Of a stretch of 64,000 nt of DNA, positions 43,165 to 50,928 are shown piece by piece. The notes beneath the pieces were generated by a model, which did no database searches, was not told the origin of the DNA, and was given only the letters and a program-made list of their open reading frames with translations. Each line of letters opens with the position of its first letter. Positions within the stretch are counted from its first letter, which is position 1. Source of the DNA: an uncultured Paracoccaceae bacterium (GTDB lineage: Bacteria > Pseudomonadota > Alphaproteobacteria > Rhodobacterales > Rhodobacteraceae); NCBI GenBank assembly GCA_947500055.1, contig CANMQO010000007.1, positions 237,079 through 301,078 of the forward strand, given 5' to 3'. The translations under genes were made by a program, and so were the position numbers.

Positions 43165-43165
43165 C

Positions 43166-44992
43166 TCAATTATCCTGTCTTATCAGTTCGCGTGCCTTTT
43201 CGCGGGTCGGCACATAAAGTGGGTTGTAATATGGCGGCTCTGCCTCGCGGTCGATCTGGGCAATGATGACCTGAGGCTTTTTGTCTGCATCGGCGCGTTT
43301 GACAGCCTTTTCCAGTGCCTTAGCGAATTTTTCAGGCGAGTCGACATTATAGGCGTCAGCCCCCAAGCCGATTGCAAATTTCTTGAGGTTGGGTCTGCCA
43401 AGATCAAACATTTCTTTCCAGGCGGTTGGCTTGCCCCCTTTGAAATGCTCCATCCCCTGACTAACCATGGACAGGTCATCGTCATGAAGCACAACCCAGA
43501 TTGCACCGATCCCGTTATGTTGCGCGGTCGAGATTTCGGTGCCCTGCATCATGAAGGCCCCGTCACCCGTGAAGGCCACACAAGTGGCGTCAGGTCGCGC
43601 GACCTTTGCACCAATGACAGCACCGGAGGCAAAGCCCATCGGCCCCATATCCAATGATGAATGCACCTCGAACCCGGGTTTTGAGACAAGGTAGTGCGCG
43701 CCCCAGCCCACGCAGTTACCCGCGTCCAGCATAATCACGGTGTTATCCTTCGGCAGAACCTCTTGCATCACACGGCACAGAGCGGCGGGCTGCACTGGTG
43801 CAGCCTCTGAGTGATATTGTTCGTCAGAGAAGAACGGAGAGTGATCCGCCTTGATCTGTGCGACTTTCGCTTTGCGTTCGGACACCTCATCGGGTGGCGG
43901 CGGTGCCTCGCCTGACAGCCGGGCCAGCGCGTTGATAAAGGCCCCGGCTTCGCCCACGATCCCAAGATCAACCGGAAAGTCACGGGCGATGATCCGCTGG
44001 TAAGCGTCAAGCTGAATAAGTGGCCCATCGGGGATCAACATGGGGTTCCACTTATTCGTGGCAAGCTCTCCCATACCTGACCCAATGACCAACAACGCAT
44101 CATATTTTGGTTCGTCCTGGTTCATCCAGTAATAAGGCCAGATGCAGTTTGCGATGCCAAACATGCGCAAGGACAATGGATGGTCTTCGTCAAACAGCCC
44201 CTTGCCATCGGCCGTCGTCACAACAGGAATGCCGCGCGCCTCAACAAACCGGGTGAAAGCTTGCATCGTGCTGGGATCGCGCAACGCCTCACGGCAGCCG
44301 TTTCCAAGCATGATCAATGGACGTTTGGCAGCGGCCAGCAATTCCAGGGTCTTTTCCACCTTGCGCAATGGCGCCTCTGACGGAACGGTCCGATAACGGG
44401 CCGTGCTGTCCGGAATGTCAACCGCGACCGGCAATTTGCCCGGCGTTTGCAGCTTGGTTGCCGGTTTTGCCGTCACATCCACAGGCAGCGACAAATGTGC
44501 CGCATGACGCGGCACGCTCATCGCGGTGCGCAAGGCAGCCTCGATCAGGCGTTGCGCGCTGACAGGATTGGACAGGATAGATGAACTGGCACAAGATGCC
44601 TGGTAGACCGAATTGACGTCCAGCTTCCCATCAATGCCTTCCTGCAAATATCCCATGCCTGCATAGGCCTCTGCGATTTCGCCGGTCAGGGCAAGAACGG
44701 CCGAGCCTCCGGCTTCTGCATTCATCACGCCGGTCAGGGCATTGGTGGCGCCGGGGCCGGTTGTGACCATGACAACACCCAGTTTGCCGGTCACCCTGTA
44801 ATACCCATCGGCCATATAGGCCGCGCCGGTTTCCTGACGGCAAACAACATAGTCAATTTCACCGCGTAGTTCGTAGAATTCGTCAAGCATCTCCATCAGG
44901 CCACCGCCCGGGACACCAAAGACATGCGAGACGCCTTCAAGTTTGAGGTATTCAATCAGAACCTGTGCAACATTCGGAATTTTTCCCGCCAT
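43166..44992 (-). CDS. Thiamine-diphosphate enzyme, acetolactate-synthase-like
   Basis: A 608-aa ThDP enzyme. The catalytic Glu54 is in VVCRQETGAAYMADGYYR; the PP domain carries GDGAFMMQGTEISTAQHNG. The second half of the ThDP/Mg motif, normally NN, reads LHDDDLSMV here. Members with these features decarboxylate alpha-keto acids and join the carbanion to a second carbonyl, giving acyloins or acetohydroxyacids. No regulatory subunit or ilvC lies nearby, so branched-chain amino acid synthesis is unlikely. It heads the operon, with AGGA before the ATG and a TTGACA/CATACT promoter-like pair upstream. Confidence 0.86.
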   Translation of the reverse strand: MAGKIPNVAQVLIEYLKLEGVSHVFGVPGGGLMEMLDEFYELRGEIDYVVCRQETGAAYMADGYYRVTGKLGVVMVTTGPGATNALTGVMNAEAGGSAVLALTGEIAEAYAGMGYLQEGIDGKLDVNSVYQASCASSSILSNPVSAQRLIEAALRTAMSVPRHAAHLSLPVDVTAKPATKLQTPGKLPVAVDIPDSTARYRTVPSEAPLRKVEKTLELLAAAKRPLIMLGNGCREALRDPSTMQAFTRFVEARGIPVVTTADGKGLFDEDHPLSLRMFGIANCIWPYYWMNQDEPKYDALLVIGSGMGELATNKWNPMLIPDGPLIQLDAYQRIIARDFPVDLGIVGEAGAFINALARLSGEAPPPPDEVSERKAKVAQIKADHSPFFSDEQYHSEAAPVQPAALCRVMQEVLPKDNTVIMLDAGNCVGWGAHYLVSKPGFEVHSSLDMGPMGFASGAVIGAKVARPDATCVAFTGDGAFMMQGTEISTAQHNGIGAIWVVLHDDDLSMVSQGMEHFKGGKPTAWKEMFDLGRPNLKKFAIGLGADAYNVDSPEKFAKALEKAVKRADADKKPQVIIAQIDREAEPPYYNPLYVPTREKARELIRQDN

Positions 44993-45419
44993 GATTTCCT
45001 ATCCAAAAAGAGTGAGTGATAATCTGGGGTAGTATGGCGTTGTTCCGGTATCGTCTGTCAATCCATTGCACCGGGAATTCGATTGGAGCGTTGCAAATAC
45101 TGTTAACGATCATGAACCGGTCGGTTTCATGGCTGTGAACCATATGGATCTTCGCGTTCAGGCACTTGATAACACGCTGATTTTCCTGTGAATGCGGCCG
45201 ACTTACAAAACACAGATCAAATCCCCCGACCTTCTGATCGTCCGGTTCAAGACCTGACAACCATGCCCGATTTGTGGAACGTAACAAACGAACCCACGAT
45301 CGTTGCTGGGCAAAGCCACGCCCGCATGCAACAAGGTATCTGTGTGCTGTGTCATCGAGGCCTCAGATGGTGCTTTCAATGCCGAAAAACCTTATGTGGT
45401 GACTTAAACCTGCGTTGAA
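44993..45419. other. 427-base region between the ThDP operon and the antiporter gene
   Basis: A divergent regulatory region. Near the ThDP gene there is a promoter-like pair on the minus strand. At about 45110-45132 a near-palindrome (CATGAACC GGTC GGTTTCATG) could be an operator. A short frame with CxxC pairs ends just before the antiporter, but I do not accept it as a gene. Nothing else was seen. Confidence 0.5.
45031..45061 (-). promoter_or_regulatory. Candidate promoter for the ThDP-oxidase-KAS operon
   Basis: On the minus strand a perfect TTGACA is followed after 19 bases by CATACT; the spacing is longer than the usual 17, so an activator may be needed. It lies about 40 bases upstream of the ThDP enzyme start. 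Confidence 0.35.
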
Positions 45420-46430
45420 TTGGGGGTATCCCCGAATGAATTTGACCTCTGGACGGGACTGACTCTCTTGGATCTTCCGAATTACGATCTCTTTGTGCTT
45501 GCTGCCGGTGCTATCCTGTTCGGCCTGTTCCTGTTGATCAAAGGCGGTGACTGGACCATTGAATCGGCTGTCTTCATCGCCGAGAGAACCGGGCTGTCGC
45601 CCTTGTTCATCGGGGCCACGATCATTTCTTTCGGGACGTCGGTGCCCGAACTTTTCACCTCCGTGAACGCCAACCTGCAGGGCTTTCCCGGAATCTCGCT
45701 GGGGAATGTGCTGGGCTCAAATATCGCCAATATCCTGCTCGTATTGGGGGCAACCGCCATCATCCTGCAGGTGGAAGGTCAACCAAAGCAGTTGGTCAAA
45801 GATGTCGTGATGATGCTGGTCGCGACTGCGATCCTTGTCTTTGGGATGATGTCTGGGCAGTTTTCGACGGTTCTTGGACTGATCATGTTTGGTGTTTTGG
45901 TTGCTTTTGTCGCCTATCAATACTTCACCAACTCGCTTGAGTTGGAGGAGGATGACGAGGACGCGGGCAGTGGCATTAACTCGATGCAGACAGCCCTTGT
46001 CATCCTGTTGGGCGGCCTTGTTGCCCTTGCTGTCGGCTCGGAAATGCTGGTCAAAGGTGCCGTTGTGACGGGCACGATCATTGGCGTACCAGAGGCGATT
46101 ATTGGCCTGACGGTTGTGGCGTTCGGTACATCCCTGCCCGAGTTGTCCACCTGTGTTGCAGCGGCCCGCAAGCAATCCCTGGGCCTGATCCTCGGCAATA
46201 TTATCGGGTCCAACACGTTCAATATTCTCTCAATCATCGGCCTGACGGCGATGATCAAGCCACTTGACGTTGCCCCGGTTCTTATGGGTGCGCAAATGTG
46301 GGCAACGGTCATCATCACAGTCAGTTTTGCTGCCTGGATGTTGCTGGTCGGCAAGATCACAAAACTGATGGGTTACGTCATGCTTGCGGCCTACGTCGTT
46401 TTCGTCGCCGCCCAGTATTTGGCGCCCTGA
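45420..46430 (+). CDS. Calcium/sodium antiporter (CaCA family)
   Basis: A protein of up to 336 aa with ten or so spans in two inverted repeats. Each repeat has the alpha motif: ISFGTSVPELFTSVNANLQG and VAFGTSLPELSTCVAAARKQ, with LGNVLGSNIANILL and LGNIIGSNTFNILS following. The family exchanges Na+ or H+ for Ca2+ across the inner membrane. The acidic cytoplasmic linker LELEEDDEDAGSG lies between repeats. The start is uncertain: the frame opens with a TTG and there is no clear ribosome site; a second TTG 16 codons on is possible. It is separate from the ThDP operon on the other strand. Confidence 0.88.
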   Translation: MGVSPNEFDLWTGLTLLDLPNYDLFVLAAGAILFGLFLLIKGGDWTIESAVFIAERTGLSPLFIGATIISFGTSVPELFTSVNANLQGFPGISLGNVLGSNIANILLVLGATAIILQVEGQPKQLVKDVVMMLVATAILVFGMMSGQFSTVLGLIMFGVLVAFVAYQYFTNSLELEEDDEDAGSGINSMQTALVILLGGLVALAVGSEMLVKGAVVTGTIIGVPEAIIGLTVVAFGTSLPELSTCVAAARKQSLGLILGNIIGSNTFNILSIIGLTAMIKPLDVAPVLMGAQMWATVIITVSFAAWMLLVGKITKLMGYVMLAAYVVFVAAQYLAP

Positions 46431-46431
46431 T

Positions 46432-46857
46432 TCACGACATTTTCGGTGGGATAGAGTATGTCAGGCTCGCCCGCGCTACAGGATCAGCCTGCCCTTCACT
46501 ATAGATCAGCACATCTCCCACGGCCAACACACGCCCCAGCTTTAATAATCGCGTGTGACAGATCATATCGGCCCCTGCGGCCGGCCGACGCATGAAATCA
46601 ATCGAACAATTTGTTGTTACGGCCAGTGCAACCGGACCGATCCGCGCCAGTATCGCCAGATACATCCCGACATCAGCAAGGGCAAACATGGATGGGCCTG
46701 ACACCGTGCCCCCCGGGCGCAGGTGTTTTTCCTGGGTTTTCAGGCGCATCTCGACGCCATCCTCGGTCAATGCCTCAATCTTGAAATCATCGCCAAGCTG
46801 GGGAAACTCGCGCCCGATAAACTGTTCCAGTTCCGGGATACTCATAACCCGTTCCAT
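46432..46857 (-). CDS. PaaI-type hotdog thioesterase
   Basis: A 141-aa hotdog-fold acyl-CoA thioesterase. RLKTQEKHLRPGGTVSGPSM and LADVGMYLAILA form the substrate helix region, and TTNCSIDFMRRPAAGADMIC the conserved strand; the PaaI family hydrolyses phenylacetyl- or other acyl-CoAs. The ATG was chosen for GGGAG seven bases upstream; a second ATG four codons on is also possible. It is divergent from the enoyl-CoA hydratase gene, with 51 bases between, so the two may share control in fatty or aromatic acid breakdown. Confidence 0.86.
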   Translation of the reverse strand: MERVMSIPELEQFIGREFPQLGDDFKIEALTEDGVEMRLKTQEKHLRPGGTVSGPSMFALADVGMYLAILARIGPVALAVTTNCSIDFMRRPAAGADMICHTRLLKLGRVLAVGDVLIYSEGQADPVARASLTYSIPPKMS

Positions 46858-46908
46858 AAGCGCGCTCCCTGCCCTAAGTTGAAGCCAAATCACCATGCGA
46901 GGGCAAAA

Positions 46909-47691
46909 ATGGCAATCCTGCACAGACAAGACGCAGCGTCGGTTGCGACACTCACCATGGACGCGCCAGAGCGGCTGAACGCGCTTTCTGATGAAATGCT
47001 GGCGGAACTACAGGCCAGCTTTGATCAGATCGCCGCAGATGACAGCGTGCGTGCCGTCATCCTGCGCGGCAATGGCAAGGCGTTCTGCGCGGGCCATGAC
47101 CTGAAGGAGATGCAAGCGGGGCGACAGGCCGAGGATGGTGGTGCGGCGTATTTCGAGGATCTGTTCAATCGCTGTGCCGCAATGATGCAACGGATCCAGT
47201 CGATGCCGCAGCCTGTGATCGCACAGGTTCACGGGATCGCCACAGCTGCCGGTTGTCAGCTGGTCGCGACCTGTGACATGGCCGTTGCCGCCGAAGGCAC
47301 ACGCTTCGGCGTGAACGGTGTCAATATCGGGCTGTTTTGTTCGACGCCCATGGTCGCGCTGACCCGCAATATTTCGCGCAAGGCCGCATTTGAGATGCTG
47401 ACGACCGGGCGGTTCATTGACACGCAAGAGGCCAAGGCCCTGGGCCTGATCAATCGCAGCGTCAGCCATGATCAACTGGATCGGGAAACCGAAGCGCTCG
47501 CGCAAACTGTCGCCTCAAAACTGCCCGTCGCCGTGCGCATTGGCAAAGAAGCATTTTACAAGCAGGCACAAATGGATACGCCGCAGGCCTACAGCTACGC
47601 CGGTCAGGTGATGGTCCAGAACATGCTGGACCAACAAACCGATGAAGGGATCAGTGCCTTCCTTGAAAAACGCAAACCGGACTGGTCCTAG
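46909..47691 (+). CDS. Enoyl-CoA hydratase/isomerase
   Basis: A 260-aa crotonase-fold enzyme. GNGKAFCAGHDLKEM provides the oxyanion hole and IATAAGCQLVATCDMAVAAE the second oxyanion residue and acyl-CoA tunnel; NGVNIGLFCSTPMVALTR follows as in ECHDC3-like members. The hydration Glu pair is not fully conserved, so hydratase, isomerase or other activity is possible. The ATG with GAGGG was chosen; the longer open frame runs through the divergent gene. A short terminator lies about 85 bases after the stop. Confidence 0.86.
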   Translation: MAILHRQDAASVATLTMDAPERLNALSDEMLAELQASFDQIAADDSVRAVILRGNGKAFCAGHDLKEMQAGRQAEDGGAAYFEDLFNRCAAMMQRIQSMPQPVIAQVHGIATAAGCQLVATCDMAVAAEGTRFGVNGVNIGLFCSTPMVALTRNISRKAAFEMLTTGRFIDTQEAKALGLINRSVSHDQLDRETEALAQTVASKLPVAVRIGKEAFYKQAQMDTPQAYSYAGQVMVQNMLDQQTDEGISAFLEKRKPDWS

Positions 47692-47774
47692 GCCACGGCC
47701 ACCGCGCCAAGCCGACACCGATGCTGAATGCAGAGAAGGGGCAGTTTGAGCCCAGACCTCCCAAAATTGGCACC

Positions 47775-47794
47775 GCGGCGAAGGGCCGCTTTTT
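47775..47794 (+). terminator. Terminator after the enoyl-CoA hydratase gene
   Basis: GCGGC GAAGG GCCGC followed by TTTTT: a five-base perfect stem and T-run on the plus strand. Confidence 0.6.
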
Positions 47795-47811
47795 GCCCTT
47801 ATATGATCTAC

Positions 47812-47840
47812 TTGCTATATAGTATATCAATTATATAGTA
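47812..47840 (+). promoter_or_regulatory. Promoter and AT-rich operator of the ArsR-type gene
   Basis: TTGCTA and TATAGT are separated by 17 bases. The -10 ends five bases before the ATG, so transcription would begin at or within a base or so of the start codon. CTATATA and TATATAG (47815-47838) form an inverted repeat with a 10-base spacer that covers the promoter, a natural binding site for the encoded repressor. Confidence 0.6.
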
Positions 47841-47845
47841 GATGC

Positions 47846-48178
47846 ATGTCCAATCTCGACTCAGTCTTTCAAGCCCTATCGGACCCAACGCGCCGCGCCA
47901 TTCTTGAACGTCTGATCCAAGGTGAAGCGACGGTCGACGAAATCCGCGAACCGTTTGAGATGTCTCAGCCTTCGATCTCGCGTCATCTCAAGGTGCTGGA
48001 ACAAGCGGGACTGATCACCACCCGAATTGCCGGAACATCAAGACCCCGGCGCATTGAGCCTTTGGCGTTTGCAGCGATTGAAGACTGGCTGAAGCAATAT
48101 CGCGCCATCTGGCAGGCAAACTACGAACGGCTTGATGGCCTTCTGGAACACCTCAAGCAGGAAGATAATGCAAAATGA
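47846..48178 (+). CDS. ArsR/SmtB-family transcriptional repressor
   Basis: A 110-aa winged-helix protein. FQALSDPTRRAILERLIQGE and SQPSISRHLKVLEQAGLITT are the family signature; no CVC metal motif is present, so this is not an arsenic sensor. This subgroup, followed by an AHSA1/SRPBCC gene, is common and its ligand is generally unknown. It starts within the promoter's reach, perhaps as a leaderless message, and ends in an ATGA overlap with the next gene. It probably represses its own operon through the flanking inverted repeat. Confidence 0.9.
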   Translation: MSNLDSVFQALSDPTRRAILERLIQGEATVDEIREPFEMSQPSISRHLKVLEQAGLITTRIAGTSRPRRIEPLAFAAIEDWLKQYRAIWQANYERLDGLLEHLKQEDNAK

Positions 48179-48645
48179 AACCTCTCTCCATGACAACGCC
48201 GACCGATACGACAATTGAAATCACACGCAGCTTTGACGCCCCGATCTCGATGGTGTGGCGGGCCCACACAGAGCCCGAACTGGTGAAGCGATGGCTGACT
48301 GGACCGACCGGTCTTACGATGCCTGAATGCGAGATCGACCTGCGGGTCGGCGGCGCATATCGCTACGTCTGGGCATGGGACGATAATCGCATGTCGGCCT
48401 ATGGGACATTTCGCGAGATAGAGGCGGAGCGTCGGCTCCTACTGACCGAGACGTTCGACATCTTCCCGGACAACGAGACCCTCGTTGAGCAGGTCTTTGG
48501 GGAGAACGGCGGTCAGACGGTTGTCAGGATGAGCCTCCACTACGACAGTAAGGAAACGCGGGATGGAGTTCTGCAAAGCCCAATGGATGAAGGGTTGGAG
48601 GCAAGCTATCAGAGCCTCGACAAGTTGATATCCGAGACAGTGTAA
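48175..48645 (+). CDS. AHSA1/SRPBCC-domain protein
   Basis: A 156-aa START-like fold (Activator of Hsp90 homologue 1 type): ITRSFDAPISMVWRAHTEPE, WLTGPTGLTMPECEIDLRVG and GAYRYVWAWDDNRMSAYGTF are characteristic. These proteins bind hydrophobic ligands in a deep pocket; they usually sit beside an ArsR-type repressor as here, and are thought to act on the same stimulus. It starts in an overlap with the repressor gene and its stop overlaps the next gene (TAATG). Confidence 0.88.
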   Translation: MKPLSMTTPTDTTIEITRSFDAPISMVWRAHTEPELVKRWLTGPTGLTMPECEIDLRVGGAYRYVWAWDDNRMSAYGTFREIEAERRLLLTETFDIFPDNETLVEQVFGENGGQTVVRMSLHYDSKETRDGVLQSPMDEGLEASYQSLDKLISETV

Positions 48646-49337
48646 TGGCCACAGCGAAGGACGTTGTTGCAGCATTAGAGGCCGAAGCCGACCCAACGGA
48701 TATCGACTACGTGGCGCGTTTCTACAAAGGTGGGCCATCTGCAGAGGTGATAGGCGTTCGAATGCCTAAGGTCTTTCCCATCGCCAAAAGCTTCAAGTCA
48801 TTGCCGCTGGACGAGGCCGAAAAGCTGCTCGATGACATTCGCTACGAGGTCAGGATGGCCGCTGTATCGATCATGGATTTTCAGGCTCGTCAGAAGAAGC
48901 TGGACCCAGGTCACCGCGCGGCCTTGTTCCGTCTATATCTGGATCGACATGACCGATTGAACAACTGGGACTTTGTAGACCGCGCGGCACCACATGTGAT
49001 CGGCGAATACCTTGTCGACAAGGATCGAACCGTACTCGACGAGCTCGCCCATTCCGCCAACCCCAATGAGAGGCGGACCGCGTTGGTTGCGACATATGCA
49101 TTCATCAAACGCGGCGAAGTCAGTGACACCTTCCGGATCGCGGAGATACTTGCCGGGGACACGGACAACTACGTTCAGAAGGCCATAGGATCATGGGTAA
49201 GGGAGGCCGGGAAAAAGGATGAGGCAGCATTAGTAGCTTATCTAACAGCTAACACTGATCGATTGCCAAAAACCACAATGACCGCCGCAACGAAGCTACT
49301 GCCCGAAGAAACCAGGAGCGAGTTGCGTGGCCGCTAG
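48645..49337 (+). CDS. DNA alkylation repair protein (AlkD-like)
   Basis: A 230-aa HEAT-repeat-like protein. ADPTDIDYVARFYKGGPSAE and DRLNNWDFVDRAAPHVIGEY match the AlkD/AlkC family, which excises N3/N7-alkylated purines; the family DNWDxVD motif reads NNWDFVD. It is the last gene of the ArsR-AHSA1 cassette, with TAATG coupling. The association suggests that the operon responds to an electrophile or alkylating metabolite, which is inference. Confidence 0.85.
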   Translation: MATAKDVVAALEAEADPTDIDYVARFYKGGPSAEVIGVRMPKVFPIAKSFKSLPLDEAEKLLDDIRYEVRMAAVSIMDFQARQKKLDPGHRAALFRLYLDRHDRLNNWDFVDRAAPHVIGEYLVDKDRTVLDELAHSANPNERRTALVATYAFIKRGEVSDTFRIAEILAGDTDNYVQKAIGSWVREAGKKDEAALVAYLTANTDRLPKTTMTAATKLLPEETRSELRGR

Positions 49338-49457
49338 AAGCTGACATTCGCCGGTCGGCAGCTTAGTCCCGCATAGCGTACGTATCTGCAGGACCTCGCA
49401 AGGTCCGTTCTGAGGACGGGCGTGCTTTAGAGGCTTTTGATGTCGCGACGATGTTGG

Positions 49458-50927
49458 CTAGAGCCCGTAAATCCCGGCAAACTTTGTTTCCAGATACTCC
49501 AGGAGCGGTCCTTCCGTAGGCGTCATCCCGGCGGCATGTTTGATCGTCTCGGTTGGCTCTCGCAGCCCGCCATGTTGTTGCAGGTTTTCACGCAGCCATG
49601 CAGTGGCGGACGTTGTGTCGCCCTTGGCCAGATCGGCATCAAGATTCGGCAAAGCCGCGCGCAGCGCCTCATGCAGGCAACCTGCATAGACATTACCCAG
49701 CGTGTAAGTCGGGAAGTAACCAAACAACCCTTCCGACCAATGCACGTCTTGCAAGATACCGTTTGAGGGACGGTCCACCTCATATCCGAAATCGGCCTTG
49801 AATCGGTCATTCCATGCGGCTTCAAGATCACTCACGGCCAGATCACCGGTAATCAAAGCCCGCTCAAGATCAAACCGCAGCAACACATGCAGATTATACT
49901 GCACCTCATCCGCCTCTGTCCGGATGAACCCGTCATGCACGCGGTTGACCGTGGCATAAAACGCATCTTCATCCGCGATCCCGAAATCGCCGAACGTGTC
50001 GCGCATCTGACCGTAAAGCCAGCCGGTAAAGGCCTGGCTGCGTCCCAACTGGTTCTCATAGATGCGGCTTTGGCTTTCATGCACGCCCATGGACACGCCC
50101 TGCCCCAGCGGCGTCAGCATAAATGCGTGATCAATCCCCTGCTCATAGGCGGCATGCCCCACCTCGTGGATGGTGGAGTAGAAACAATTGAACGGGTCAG
50201 CCGGGTTGGTACGGGTGGTGATCCGCACATCCAGCCCCGAGCCAGAGGAAAACGGATGCACCGCCTTGTCGATCCGACCGTGATCCATGTCATAGCCAAA
50301 AGCCAGCGCCAGTTTTTTGGATAGTGCCAGCTGGCCTGCCTCATCAAACTGCCCGCTCAGCGATTGCGGCGCGGGTTTGTCCAGAATCGCCGCACGTAGC
50401 GCCACCAAGCGCGGACGCAATGCGGCAAACATCGCACCCAGGGTTTCGCCCGTGGCACCGGGTTCGTAATCATCCAGCAATGCGTCATAAGGGTCCGCAT
50501 CGCCCGCAATTGCGGCTGCTTCCTGCTTGCGCAGTTCAAGAACCTCGCTCAAGATCGGCAGAAAGCTTGCGACATCTTCGTCATCGCGCGCCTGCGCCCA
50601 GACGCGATGTGCCAATGACGTGGTTTTTGCCAGTTTGGCAGCCAGTTCTGCAGGCACTTTCTCAGTCCGTTCATAGCTGCGCTTGATGTGACGCAGATTC
50701 GCCTTGGCAACAGGATCTGTCGCCTCGGCAGTCGCCAGCCACTCTCCGACCTGAGGGGCAATCCGGCGCGCGTGCAGGATATTTGCCATCGCGCCTTGTT
50801 CCTCTGCCCGCTGCGGTGTCGCCCCATGCGGCATCATGGTTTCCTGATCCCAGCCAAGGCGACCAGCCACTCGTTCCAATGCTTCAGTCTCGCGCTGGAA
50901 GCGCATCAATGCATCATATGCTGTCAT
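49458..50927 (-). CDS. M32-family carboxypeptidase
   Basis: A 489-aa cytosolic metallocarboxypeptidase (carboxypeptidase Taq type) that removes C-terminal residues. STIHEVGHAAYEQGI holds the HExxH zinc site at about residues 254-258; GVHESQSRIYENQLGRS gives the third ligand and PTYTLGNVYAG the later conserved block. The length is typical. It begins one base after the ctaA stop and is probably co-transcribed with it. The 120 bases after its stop contain nothing I recognise. Confidence 0.93.
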   Translation of the reverse strand: MTAYDALMRFQRETEALERVAGRLGWDQETMMPHGATPQRAEEQGAMANILHARRIAPQVGEWLATAEATDPVAKANLRHIKRSYERTEKVPAELAAKLAKTTSLAHRVWAQARDDEDVASFLPILSEVLELRKQEAAAIAGDADPYDALLDDYEPGATGETLGAMFAALRPRLVALRAAILDKPAPQSLSGQFDEAGQLALSKKLALAFGYDMDHGRIDKAVHPFSSGSGLDVRITTRTNPADPFNCFYSTIHEVGHAAYEQGIDHAFMLTPLGQGVSMGVHESQSRIYENQLGRSQAFTGWLYGQMRDTFGDFGIADEDAFYATVNRVHDGFIRTEADEVQYNLHVLLRFDLERALITGDLAVSDLEAAWNDRFKADFGYEVDRPSNGILQDVHWSEGLFGYFPTYTLGNVYAGCLHEALRAALPNLDADLAKGDTTSATAWLRENLQQHGGLREPTETIKHAAGMTPTEGPLLEYLETKFAGIYGL

Positions 50928-50928
50928 G

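Noticed and set aside
45188..45418. 76-codon frame with two CxxC pairs ending just before the antiporter gene
   Set aside because: GTG start without a ribosome site, low-complexity N-terminus, and no recognisable domain; the CxxC pairs may be chance.
47846..48178. ArsR-type gene as the regulator of arsC-aqpS
   Set aside because: It is 26 kb away, lacks the cysteine arsenic site, and is tied to AHSA1 and AlkD genes.
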